Positions 56,665 through 64,000 of a DNA stretch of 64,000 bases are shown here, one piece after another; position 1 is the first letter of the stretch, and each line of letters begins with the position of its first letter. The notes beneath the pieces are model-generated. The model was given only the letters and a program-made list of their open reading frames with translations, was not told where the DNA came from and searched no databases. The position numbers and the translations under genes are program-made. This DNA comes from Azospirillum formosense (GTDB lineage Bacteria; Pseudomonadota; Alphaproteobacteria; Azospirillales; Azospirillaceae): contig NZ_CP159402.1 of the NCBI RefSeq assembly GCF_040500525.1, positions 2,107,501-2,171,500 on the forward strand. The letters run 5' to 3'.

Positions 56665-57546
56665 TCAGCCGGTGAAGAAATCCAGCAGAGCCTGCGCCGT
56701 CTCCTCCGGCGCCTCCTCGGGGATGAAGTGGCCGGCGGGCATCTCCTGCCCCGCGATGGCCGGGGCGTAGCCGCGCCAGATGCCCAGCGGGTCGTCGTAG
56801 AGCCGCCCGACCGCGCTGTTGCGGCCCCACAGGAACAGGGCGGCACAGTCCACCTTGCGGCCCGCCGCCCGGTCCGCGCGGTCGTGCTCCAGGTCGATGC
56901 TCGCCGCGGCGCGGTAGTCCTCGCACATGGCGTGGACGGTGGCGGGGTCGCGGAAGGCCGCGCGGTAGGCCTCCATCGCCTCCGGCTCGAAGATGTCGGC
57001 GCTGCTGCCGATGGAGCCGAGCACCTGCCCCAGATAGAAGTCGGGGTCCGACCCGATCAGCCGCTCCGCCAGGTTGTTCGGCTGGATCAGGAAGAACCAG
57101 TGGTAATAGGCGGTCGCCATGCGCTGGTCGATGCGGGCAAAGACCTCCAGCGTCGGCACGACGTCGAGGAAGGCCACGCGCTCGACCCGGCCGGGATGGT
57201 CGAGGACGAGCCGGTGGGCCACCCGCGCGCCGCGGTCGTGCCCGGCCAGCCGGAAGCGGTCGAAGCCCAGCGCGGCCATCACCGCCACCTGATCGCGCGC
57301 GTTGGTGCGTTTGCAGTAGGTCTCGTGCGCGGAATCGCCCGGCGGCTTCGACGATCGGCCGTACCCCCGCAGGTCGGTCAGCACCACGGTGAAGCGCTCG
57401 GCCAGCCGCGGCGCGACCCGGTTCCACAAGGCGTGGCACTGCGGAAACCCATGAAGCAGAAGGAGCGGCGGCCCCTCGCCGCCGACCAGCGTGTGGATCT
57501 CGGCGCCGTCGGTGGCGATGCGGTGGCGGGTGAACCCTTCGAACAT
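56665..57546 (-). CDS. alpha/beta hydrolase, haloacetate (fluoroacetate) dehalogenase-like
   Basis: A 293-residue alpha/beta hydrolase. All active-site residues expected for fluoroacetate dehalogenases are present: nucleophile D104 with R105 and R108 (GHDRGARVAHR), D128 (LDVVPT), the halide-binding H149-W150 (YYHWFFLIQP) and Y211 (CEDYRA), and H273 (AGHFIPEEAP). The oxyanion motif is HGFPQ. This pattern separates it from ordinary epoxide hydrolases, which share the fold. The natural substrate may be another haloacid. It starts at ATG 57546 with a short gap to the entericidin-like gene on the other strand. Confidence 0.85.
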   Translation of the reverse strand: MFEGFTRHRIATDGAEIHTLVGGEGPPLLLLHGFPQCHALWNRVAPRLAERFTVVLTDLRGYGRSSKPPGDSAHETYCKRTNARDQVAVMAALGFDRFRLAGHDRGARVAHRLVLDHPGRVERVAFLDVVPTLEVFARIDQRMATAYYHWFFLIQPNNLAERLIGSDPDFYLGQVLGSIGSSADIFEPEAMEAYRAAFRDPATVHAMCEDYRAAASIDLEHDRADRAAGRKVDCAALFLWGRNSAVGRLYDDPLGIWRGYAPAIAGQEMPAGHFIPEEAPEETAQALLDFFTG

Positions 57547-57670
57547 GCGCGCCCTCCCCTATCCGTTTGAGTGTGGAGAACTGTCCTTCCGCATCGCGGG
57601 TCTTCGGAAACCTTGGGTGGGTTTCTCGCGTTTTTCAGCCGATTGTTTTCGACCTCAAGAGGAAAATGCC

Positions 57671-57829
57671 ATGCGCAGCCTGAAGAAGCTCGTCCTTTTC
57701 GCCGCCCTGGGTGCCGCCCTGACCACCAGCCTCGCCGCCTGCAACACCGTCGAAGGCATGGGGCAGGACGTGCAGGCGGGCGGCCGCGCCATGGAGCGCT
57801 CGTCGGACAGCGTCCAGAAGAAGATGTGA
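57671..57829 (+). CDS. entericidin A/B family small lipoprotein
   Basis: A 52-residue lipoprotein. The signal peptide MRSLKKLVLFAALGAAL leads to lipobox SLAAC with C24 as the lipidated Cys, and the mature part is NTVEGMGQDVQAGGRAMERS with a Lys-rich end, the entericidin pattern. In enteric bacteria such peptides act as a stationary-phase antidote/toxin pair; only one copy is here and a simple envelope-stress lipoprotein is equally likely. AGAGGAA precedes ATG 57671, and a terminator follows. Confidence 0.9.
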   Translation: MRSLKKLVLFAALGAALTTSLAACNTVEGMGQDVQAGGRAMERSSDSVQKKM

Positions 57830-57845
57830 TCGCGCGGCGCGGACG

Positions 57846-57870
57846 CCCCGGAGCTTCGGCTCCGGGGTTT
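57846..57870 (+). terminator. terminator after the entericidin-like gene
   Basis: A 9-bp stem, CCCCGGAGC with GCTCCGGGG and a TTCG tetraloop, followed by three T, 16 bases after the stop. The UUCG loop gives extra stability. Confidence 0.82.
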
Positions 57871-57898
57871 CAGCGCCCCGATGTCCGCATCCCAGCGC

Positions 57899-59344
57899 TC
57901 AGCGCTGCATGCGCCTGATGGTGTTGGTCGTGCTCTGGCCGTCCACGAGGTCGGCCAGCACGACCTTGCCGCCGTAGCTCTGCACGAATCCCGCGCCGAC
58001 CACGGTGGCGACGGTGTAGTCCGCCCCCTTGACCAGCACGTCGGGCCGCAGGGCGCGGATCAGCTCCTCCGGCGTGTCCTCGCCGAAGATCACCACCAGA
58101 TCGACACAGGCCAGCGAGGCGAGCACCGTCGCCCGCGCCGTCTCGGTCTGCACCGGCCGCGTCTCGCCCTTCAGCCGCTTCACCGAGGCGTCGCTGTTCA
58201 GCCCGACCACCAGCACGTCGCAGGCGGCCTTGGCTTGATTCAGCAGCGAAATGTGGCCGGGGTGCAGCAGGTCGAAGCAGCCGTTGGTGAAGCCCACCCG
58301 CTTGCCGCGGGCGCGCCAGCGCGCCGCCCGCTCCACCGCCTGCTCCAGCGTGTCCACCTTCTCCTCGCCGCTGCGCCATTCCTGCTCGTGCAGGGCGGAC
58401 AGCAGCTCCGGCGCACGGACCACCGCGGTGCCGACCTTCCCCACCACGATCCCGGCGGCCAGATTGGCCAGCCACGCCGCGTCGGCCAGCTCCACCCCCA
58501 CCGACAGGGCGGAGGTCAGGGTCGCCACCACCGTGTCGCCGGCGCCCGACACGTCGAAGACCTCGCGCGCGTCGGCCGGCAGATGGGTGGCGCCGTCGCG
58601 GGTCACCACGGACATGCCGTGCTCGCTGCGCGTGGCGACCACCGCGTCGATGCCGCAGGTCTCCAGCAGGTAGCGGCAGGCGGCCTCGACCTCGGCATCG
58701 CTGTCGGCGGGCATCCCCGTCGCCTGGATCAGCTCCTTGCGGTTGGGCGTGATCACGCTGGCCCCGCGGTAACGCCCGAAATCGTCGCCCTTGGGATCGA
58801 CCACCACCGGCAGCCCGGCCTCCCGCGCCGCCTGGATGAGCTGCGCGACCAGGGCGTCGGTCAGCACGCCCTTGCCGTAGTCGGACAGGATCACCGCGCC
58901 CGCCGTCAGCATGCCGGTGCGGGCGGCGACCATCACCTCCTCCTCCGAGGCGATGGCGGCAACGGTCTCGGCGTCGGCGCGCAGGAGCTGCTGGCGGCCG
59001 GCGATGAAGCGCGTCTTGACGGTGGTCTGGCGCCCCGGCTCGGCGACCAGCCCGCCGCCGTCGCCCGTCTCCTTCGCCACGAGGCGGACCAGCTCCAGCC
59101 CCGCCGCATCCTCGCCCACCACCGACACGAAGCGGCAGCCGGCGCCCAGCGCCATGACGTTGGCGGCCACGTTGCCGGCGCCGCCGAGCATGGCCGTCTC
59201 GCGCTCGATCCGCAGGACGGGGATCGGCGCCTCGGGGGACACGCGGTCGACCGACCCGTAGACGAAGCGGTCGAGCATGACGTCGCCGACGCACAGCACG
59301 CTGGCGCGGGACAGGGAGTCGATGTGACGGGCAAGGTCGCTCAT
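57899..59344 (-). CDS. hldE: bifunctional D-glycero-beta-D-manno-heptose-7-phosphate kinase / 1-phosphate adenylyltransferase
   Basis: A 481-residue two-domain enzyme for ADP-heptose, the LPS core precursor. The N-terminal PfkB-type kinase (about 1-320) has [14 protein letters not shown] and the catalytic [13 protein letters not shown]. The C-terminal cytidylyltransferase-fold domain begins [15 protein letters not shown] with the HxGH motif and ends [14 protein letters not shown]. Both domains are intact. Single gene; no other heptose genes adjoin. Confidence 0.95.
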   Translation of the reverse strand: MSDLARHIDSLSRASVLCVGDVMLDRFVYGSVDRVSPEAPIPVLRIERETAMLGGAGNVAANVMALGAGCRFVSVVGEDAAGLELVRLVAKETGDGGGLVAEPGRQTTVKTRFIAGRQQLLRADAETVAAIASEEEVMVAARTGMLTAGAVILSDYGKGVLTDALVAQLIQAAREAGLPVVVDPKGDDFGRYRGASVITPNRKELIQATGMPADSDAEVEAACRYLLETCGIDAVVATRSEHGMSVVTRDGATHLPADAREVFDVSGAGDTVVATLTSALSVGVELADAAWLANLAAGIVVGKVGTAVVRAPELLSALHEQEWRSGEEKVDTLEQAVERAARWRARGKRVGFTNGCFDLLHPGHISLLNQAKAACDVLVVGLNSDASVKRLKGETRPVQTETARATVLASLACVDLVVIFGEDTPEELIRALRPDVLVKGADYTVATVVGAGFVQSYGGKVVLADLVDGQSTTNTIRRMQR

Positions 59345-59414
59345 GCCGGTTCTACTACCAACCTTGCGCGCGGGGCGCCAGAGGGGAGCGTGGCCCCGGG
59401 ACGGAGCGCGGCGC

Positions 59415-59747
59415 CTATTCGAAGGCCGGGACCTCGTGCCGCAGGTCGCCGGTGCCCTTGGCGAAGGTCAGGGTCAGTTGTCCCTGCAACTCCCGCTCCG
59501 CCGCCTCGCCGGTTCCCGGAAGGGAGGGCGGCAGCGGCGGGCTGACCAGGATGCCGGCGGCGGCCAGCGCATCGCCGAGCGCCGTCGTCCGATTGGCGGG
59601 AACGCAGAAGGCGATGACCGCCATCACGTCGGAGAACAGCGTGTGGTCGACGATCCAGCCGCCGTTGCCGGTGATGCCGTCGGCCGCCGCCATCAGAGCG
59701 GCGGTCCGGTCGGTCTGCAGGACCGCTTCGAATCTCAGGATGGACAT
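59415..59747 (-). CDS. small hypothetical protein
   Basis: A 110-residue protein ([20 protein letters not shown] start). Predicted alternating strands and helices ([20 protein letters not shown]) and a Pro-rich middle ([13 protein letters not shown]). No signal peptide, membrane helix or Cys pairs. Coding bias fits the genome. No family recognised. It is 70 bp upstream of hldE on the same strand and could share its transcript. Confidence 0.65.
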   Translation of the reverse strand: MSILRFEAVLQTDRTAALMAAADGITGNGGWIVDHTLFSDVMAVIAFCVPANRTTALGDALAAAGILVSPPLPPSLPGTGEAAERELQGQLTLTFAKGTGDLRHEVPAFE

Positions 59748-59912
59748 GGCGTGTCCCCTCTCGGGCTGCTCGGAGGGTTCAGTATGGGCCGGCGGGACCG
59801 CCTCCTCAACCGGGCAAACCCCCGCGGCCGCCCCGCGTCGGCTAGGCAGCCGCCCCCGCCTGTCCTATCTTCCGGCATCCCCTCCTCCAGACAGCGACCC
59901 TCGAAAACCGCC

Positions 59913-61382
59913 ATGCCCCTGCCCTCCGTGACGCGCAGCCTGTCGGCCAAGCTGCTGGTGCTGACCGTGCTGTTCGTCCTGCTGGCGGAGGTGCTGATCT
60001 ACACGCCGTCCATCGCGCGCTACCGCCTGACCTATCTGGAGGAGCGGCTGGCCGCCGCCCATCTCGCCGCCCTGTCGGTGGAGGCGACGCCGGACATGAT
60101 GGTGGCGATGGAGCTTCAGAACGAGCTGCTCGCCCATGTCGGCGCCCACGCGGTGGAACTGATCCGGCCGGACAGCCGGGTCTACATGCTGTCCCGCTCC
60201 ATGCCGCCGACGGTGGACGCCGTCTTCGACCTGCGCGCCACCATGGCGCCGCGGCTGGCCGCCGACGCCTTCATGGCGCTGGCCCAGCGGCGCGACCGGG
60301 TGATCCGGGTGATCGGGCCGTCGCCCAAGGACCCCGCCTTCCAGGTCGAGATGGTGATCGACGAGCGTCCGATGATCCGGGCGATGATCGACTTTTCGGG
60401 CCGGATCCTGGCGCTGTCGGTGGCGATCTCGCTGATCGCGGCGGTTCTGGTCTTCGTCTCGCTGACCCGGCTGCTGGTGCGGCCGATGCGCCGCCTGACC
60501 GAAGGGCTGGTCGCCATCCGCCGCGACCCCGACGGCACGCCGCCTTTCCAGCCGAGCGCCCGCAGCGACGAGATCGGCGTGGCCGAGCGCGAGCTGGCCG
60601 ACATGCAGGCCACCATCCGCAGCGCGCTGCGCCAGCGCGAGCGGCTGGCCGCTCTGGGCACCGCGGTCGCCAAGATCAACCACGACCTGCGCGCCATCCT
60701 GTCCACCGCCGCCCTGCTGTCGGAGCGGCTGGCCGAGAGCGCCGACCCGGAGGTGCGGCGGGTCACGCCGCGGCTGATGGCCTCCATCGACCGCGCGGTG
60801 GAGCTGTGCGGCCAGACCATGACCTACACCCGCGACGGGCTGCTGCCCCTGGCGCGGGCCGCGGTGCCGCTGCGCCCGCTGGTCGAGGAGGCCGGGGCCA
60901 CGGCGCTGGCCGCCCTGCGCCCGGACGTCGTGCGCCCGGACGGGGAGCGGGCGGAGCTGCATTGGGACAACCGCGTGCCGGAGGGGCTGACCATCCGCGC
61001 CGACGCCGCCCAGCTGTCCCGCGCGCTGGTCAATCTGGGGCGCAACGCCGCCCAGGCGGGGGCTGCGGCGGTGACGGTGACGGCGCTGACGCGGCCCGGC
61101 GGCGGGCTGCTCCTGCGGGTGGCCGACGACGGGCCGGGCCTGCCGCCGCGGGCGCGGGACAACCTGTTCCAGCCCTTCGCCGGCTCCGCGCGGGCGGGCG
61201 GCGTCGGGCTGGGCCTCGCCATCGCGCGGGAGGTGCTGCGCGCCCATGGCGGCGACCTGCGGCTGGTGGAGAGCACCGCGGCGGGCACCGTCTTCGCGCT
61301 GGAGCTTCCTCCGGGGATCGTCGTGGAGGACGCCGGCCGGTTGGGCGAAATGCCCACATCGGATTCGCCCATCCCGGATTGA
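59913..61382 (+). CDS. membrane sensor histidine kinase
   Basis: A 489-residue kinase. TM1 (14-34) and TM2 (164-186) enclose a periplasmic domain of about 130 residues. A HAMP domain (to about 240) leads to a HisKA-like helix with H257 in KINHDLRAIL, an unusual form that keeps N-H-D but has Lys-Ile before it. The ATPase domain has the N-box (NLGRNAAQAG), DDGPGLP and a C-terminal G-box (GGVGLGLAIAREVL). No response regulator is adjacent, so this is an orphan kinase. Confidence 0.9.
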   Translation: MPLPSVTRSLSAKLLVLTVLFVLLAEVLIYTPSIARYRLTYLEERLAAAHLAALSVEATPDMMVAMELQNELLAHVGAHAVELIRPDSRVYMLSRSMPPTVDAVFDLRATMAPRLAADAFMALAQRRDRVIRVIGPSPKDPAFQVEMVIDERPMIRAMIDFSGRILALSVAISLIAAVLVFVSLTRLLVRPMRRLTEGLVAIRRDPDGTPPFQPSARSDEIGVAERELADMQATIRSALRQRERLAALGTAVAKINHDLRAILSTAALLSERLAESADPEVRRVTPRLMASIDRAVELCGQTMTYTRDGLLPLARAAVPLRPLVEEAGATALAALRPDVVRPDGERAELHWDNRVPEGLTIRADAAQLSRALVNLGRNAAQAGAAAVTVTALTRPGGGLLLRVADDGPGLPPRARDNLFQPFAGSARAGGVGLGLAIAREVLRAHGGDLRLVESTAAGTVFALELPPGIVVEDAGRLGEMPTSDSPIPD

Positions 61383-61487
61383 TTTCCGGCGCCCGCTCCA
61401 CCAGAATTCGCGGCACGGTCAACCCGTCGGCATCCCGCCGGGCGGACGCCCCGCGCGGGACCGGCAACGAAGGAAGGGAACGGGACT

Positions 61488-61697
61488 TTGGAAGGCACGG
61501 GCAAGTGGATCACCGGGGGAATCCTGGGCTTCATGGCGTTCATCGGCCTGCTGGCGGCGTCGCGCGCGGCGGATTCGGCGTTCTATTACGGCGGCTGGCT
61601 GCTGGCCATCGGCTGCATCGGGACGATCTTCATGATGGTCACGAAGCACTACAACCAGATGGACGAGCGGATCGCCCGCCAGCGCGAGCAGGACTGA
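61488..61697 (+). CDS. small two-helix membrane protein
   Basis: A 69-residue protein from TTG 61488, which has GGAAGG about ten bases upstream. Helices lie at about 7-24 and 33-51, joined by a short polar loop, with a charged cytoplasmic tail (KHYNQMDERIARQREQD). The TTG start is the best supported because the first ATG lies within the first helix. Function unknown. It is between the kinase and tam genes, all in one direction. Confidence 0.72.
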   Translation: MEGTGKWITGGILGFMAFIGLLAASRAADSAFYYGGWLLAIGCIGTIFMMVTKHYNQMDERIARQREQD

Positions 61698-61730
61698 CCG
61701 CGACGCCCCTTCAACCGGTGGAGGCCGGGC

Positions 61731-62495
61731 ATGCCGTGGGACCCCGAACAATACGCACGGTTCGAGTCCTGGCGCCGGCGCCCGGCCCACGACCTCGTGG
61801 CGGCCCTGCCCTCCCTGGCCCCGCGGATGGTGGTGGACCTCGGCTGCGGGGCCGGGCAGCTCGCCCGCCGGCTGGCCGAGCGTTGGCCGGAGGCCGAGGT
61901 GCTGGGGGTGGACAATTCCCCGGCCATGCTGGAACGCGCGCGGACCGCGCCGTCCCGCGTGCGCTGGCTCCAGGCCGACCTGCGCGTCTGGCGCCCCGAG
62001 CGGCCGGTCGATCTGCTGGTCTCCAACGCCGCCCTGCACTGGCTGGACGGGCACGAGCGGCTGTTCCCGGACCTGCTGCGGGCGCTGGCCCCCGGCGGGG
62101 TGCTGGCCGTGCAGATGCCGCGCAACTTCGACGCGCCCTCGCACCGGCTGCTCTACGAGACGGCGGCGGACGGCCCCTGGGCCGAGCGGCTGGCGCCGGT
62201 CCTGCGCACCGCCCCGGTGCACGCGCCTGACGTCTATTACGGCTGGCTCGCCCCGCTCACCCAACGCCTGGACCTCTGGGAAACGGAGTATCTCCAGGTT
62301 CTGGAGGGCGACGATCCGGTGCTGGAATGGACGCGCGGCACGACGCTGCTGCCCGTCCTCGACACGCTGAAGGGCGCTGAGCTGGACGCCTTCCTGGCGG
62401 CCTACCGCGCCCGGCTGGACGCCGCCTACCCCCGGCGCCCCGACGGCCGCACGCTGTTTCCCTTCAAGCGGCTGTTCCTCGTGGCGCGGGTCTGA
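61731..62495 (+). CDS. tam: trans-aconitate 2-methyltransferase
   Basis: A 254-residue SAM-dependent methyltransferase that detoxifies trans-aconitate, an inhibitor of the citric acid cycle. MPWDPEQYARFESWRRRPAH is the family start, the SAM site is VVDLGCGAGQLARRL, and NAALHWLDGHERLF, QMPRNFDAPSH and the terminal FPFKRLFLVA agree. Length is normal. No aconitase gene is near. Confidence 0.92.
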   Translation: MPWDPEQYARFESWRRRPAHDLVAALPSLAPRMVVDLGCGAGQLARRLAERWPEAEVLGVDNSPAMLERARTAPSRVRWLQADLRVWRPERPVDLLVSNAALHWLDGHERLFPDLLRALAPGGVLAVQMPRNFDAPSHRLLYETAADGPWAERLAPVLRTAPVHAPDVYYGWLAPLTQRLDLWETEYLQVLEGDDPVLEWTRGTTLLPVLDTLKGAELDAFLAAYRARLDAAYPRRPDGRTLFPFKRLFLVARV

Positions 62496-62504
62496 GGCGA
62501 AGCC

Positions 62505-63041
62505 TTACGACGCTGGCCCGCCTGAAGCCGACCTGGGCTGCTTGGCGGCGGTGAGGATGTTCGCGACGCCCACCGCGTTCATGCCGGCGCGGCTGCCGAT
62601 GGCCGACAGCGATTCGCCGGGCTGCGCCTCGATGTTGGCGGCCTTGAGCGCCTGGATGGCCTTGTCGGCGTCCAGCCCGAAGACCGGCGCCACCGTCGCC
62701 AGCGGGGCGTTCGCCACCGCCCGCATCATCGCGCCGGGGCCGCCGGTGGAGGCCGGGGTTCCGGTCATCGCCGTGAAGACCAGCGATCCGGCGACGCTGA
62801 CCACGAAGGCCGACAGGGCGACGTTGCGCTTGAAATACTGCAGGAAGGCCGTCCAGTTGCGCGCCAGATGCCACAGGCCGATGGCCGAGAAGCCGACGCT
62901 GAGCCATTCGTGGGAGAAGCGCACCAGATTGCCGTTCCAGTGCAGAAGCAGCATGATTCCCGTCACCGTGGAGACGACGAACAGGACGATGGTCACCGGC
63001 GTGACGATCTGCCGGGTGATGGTGGAGGTGACGGAGGGCAT
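62505..63041 (-). CDS. DUF4405 family membrane protein
   Basis: A 178-residue protein from ATG 63041 (MPSVTST). Three helices (about 13-33, 46-62, 74-95) contain histidines in LLLHWNG, FSHEWLS and GLWHLARNW, a pattern like cytochrome b561/b6-type heme sites. A soluble C-terminal part carries a short repeat-like helix domain (KAANIEAQPGESLSAIGSRA) of the kind seen in DUF4405 proteins. It could be a small redox membrane protein. Divergent from the PAS sensor. Confidence 0.8.
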   Translation of the reverse strand: MPSVTSTITRQIVTPVTIVLFVVSTVTGIMLLLHWNGNLVRFSHEWLSVGFSAIGLWHLARNWTAFLQYFKRNVALSAFVVSVAGSLVFTAMTGTPASTGGPGAMMRAVANAPLATVAPVFGLDADKAIQALKAANIEAQPGESLSAIGSRAGMNAVGVANILTAAKQPRSASGGPAS

Positions 63042-63123
63042 GGAGGACGGCTCACAGGTTGAACGGAATGCGGCCAAAATGGGGCCCGATTGTAACCGCT
63101 TGATGTCCCGCACCGCCGCCGAA

Positions 63124-63140
63124 CGTTACAGAGTGTAACG
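63124..63140. promoter_or_regulatory. perfect palindrome in the divergent promoter before the PAS sensor
   Basis: CGTTACA, GAG, TGTAACG is a perfect 7-bp inverted repeat with a 3-base spacer. It is 83 bases from the DUF4405 start and 90 from the PAS sensor start, the position expected of an operator controlling either. No T-tract. Confidence 0.5.
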
Positions 63141-63229
63141 GCGCCCATCGCCGTCCGCGCGCTTGACCGCCCCGCCCCACGGTCCAGATGGCTGCGTGAT
63201 CATGGTGCAACCACCGGGGCTTGCGGTTC

Positions 63230-64000
63230 ATGGGCACGCAGGAACAGCCGGAAGGATGGCGCGACGAGAGCGAGGAGCGCCTGCGCGCCTACATCGAAAG
63301 CGCCCCGCGCAAGATGTGGATCGCCCGCACCGACGGCACGGTCGAGTTCTTCAACCGTGAATGGCGAGATTACACCGGGCAGGGCGGCGCCGAGGACATG
63401 CTGAACTGGCGGGAGGCCATCCACCCCGCCGACCGTCCACGCCATGAGGAGGTGCGCAACCGGGCGGTTCCCCTGGGCCAGCCCTACGATGTCCAGGTCC
63501 GGCTGCGGCGGCACGGCGACGGCCAGTACCGCTGGCACATCGGGCGGGTGTCCCCCGTCCATCTGCAAGGCCGACTGATCGCCTGGATCGGGGCCGCGAC
63601 CGACATCGACCACCGCGTCCGCGCCGAGGCCGCGCTGCGCGAGAGCGAGGCCAACTTCCGCACCATGGCCAACGCCATCCCGCAGCTCGCCTGGATGCGC
63701 GATCCCGCCGACTACAGCATCTGGTACAACCAGCGCTGGTTCGACTTCACCGGCACCTCGATGGAGCAGATGCAGAACGACGGCTGGTGGACGGTCATCC
63801 ACCCCGACCACGCCGACCCGATGCTGGACGCCGTCACCGCCGCGCGGGCGGAGGGCCGGTCCTGGGAATACACCGCGCCGCTGCGCCGCCGCGACGGCGT
63901 GTACCGTTGGCATCTGTTCCGCGCCGTGCCCATCCGCGACGAGACCGCCGGCACCATCACCCGCTGGTTCGGCACCAGCACGGACATCAACGAGCAGCGC
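63230..64000 (+). CDS. PAS/PAC sensor protein, 3' end outside window
   Basis: The frame is open from ATG 63230 to the right edge (257 residues) with no stop. Two tandem PAS_3-type domains with PAC motifs are visible. The first has FFNREWRDYTGQ, AIHPADRPRHEE and RWHIGRVSPVHL. The second has WYNQRWFDFTGTSMEQ, VIHPDHADPMLD and RWHLFRAVPIRD. A linker ALRESEANFRTMANAIPQ joins them. No membrane segment occurs so far. The missing C-terminus is likely a histidine kinase, diguanylate cyclase or further PAS domains. Confidence 0.85.
   Translation, partial: MGTQEQPEGWRDESEERLRAYIESAPRKMWIARTDGTVEFFNREWRDYTGQGGAEDMLNWREAIHPADRPRHEEVRNRAVPLGQPYDVQVRLRRHGDGQYRWHIGRVSPVHLQGRLIAWIGAATDIDHRVRAEAALRESEANFRTMANAIPQLAWMRDPADYSIWYNQRWFDFTGTSMEQMQNDGWWTVIHPDHADPMLDAVTAARAEGRSWEYTAPLRRRDGVYRWHLFRAVPIRDETAGTITRWFGTSTDINEQR

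Overview
The window is about 64 kb of very GC-rich bacterial chromosome. It is densely packed with genes that overlap by 1-4 bases, and many start with GTG. Gene content points to an alphaproteobacterium of the Rhodospirillales, most likely Azospirillum or a close relative. The evidence is an F1-only ATP synthase operon (atpHAGDC), the order rplU-rpmA-obgE-proB ... proA-nadD-rsfS-rlmH-gpmI-envC-ctpA-yibQ-rppH, the neighbourhood priA/fsa/DUF484/xerC/lpdA, a PQQ-alcohol-dehydrogenase accessory cluster, and a GC-rich inverted repeat family between genes. The genus is inferred from style and order, not from a database match. I see no IS element, phage, integron or CRISPR array.

Region by region. 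1-7.15 kb: accessory genes of a periplasmic quinoprotein (PQQ) alcohol dehydrogenase. Leftward are a MBL-fold relay hydrolase, a fused SoxYZ-like carrier, a Tat-type solute-binding protein and cytochrome c550 (PedF type). Rightward are a second binding protein, a beta-propeller protein and an ABC-2 exporter. The dehydrogenase itself is not in the window. 7.2-13.4 kb: a two-domain NAD synthetase whose glutaminase nucleophile appears lost, a FAD-oxidoreductase/Rieske fusion, an unrecognised protein, a SnoaL-like protein and a beta-lactamase-fold hydrolase. 13.6-18.9 kb: a lipid-linked glycosyl transfer pair (GT2 plus GT39) and a chemoreceptor. 19-26.5 kb: an EpmC-like protein, then a branched-chain-amino-acid-type ABC transporter (livK, livH, livM, livG, livF, hydrolase) interrupted by an antisense queC. 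26.5-41.9 kb: tRNA-Ser(CGA), then ribosome, proline, NAD, glycolysis and cell-division housekeeping genes. A HAD/TauE/cytochrome c insert separates proB from proA. 41.9-48 kb: a ferritin-like di-iron protein and the F1 ATP synthase operon. 48.4-55.7 kb: a lone Cache protein, priA, fsa, DUF484, xerC and lpdA. 55.9-64 kb: an unrecognised protein, a fluoroacetate-dehalogenase-like hydrolase, an entericidin-like lipoprotein, hldE, a histidine kinase, a small membrane protein, tam, a DUF4405 membrane protein and a two-PAS sensor that runs off the right edge.

How the genes work together. The PQQ cluster probably moves electrons (c550) and possibly a carrier-bound intermediate (SoxYZ-like protein plus MBL hydrolase) away from alcohol oxidation, while the ABC genes handle an exported or sensed compound. 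The liv genes form one uptake system. The 26.8-41.9 kb block combines ribosome assembly (L21, L27, ObgE, RsfS, RlmH), proline synthesis (ProB, ProA) and envelope splitting (EnvC, CtpA, YibQ-like). The strongest leads are the missing catalytic Cys in NadE, the degenerate metal motif in the relay hydrolase, the EpmC-like protein, the inverted repeat family that supplies the nadD ribosome binding site, the queC insertion in the liv locus, and several near-perfect palindromes in divergent promoters.
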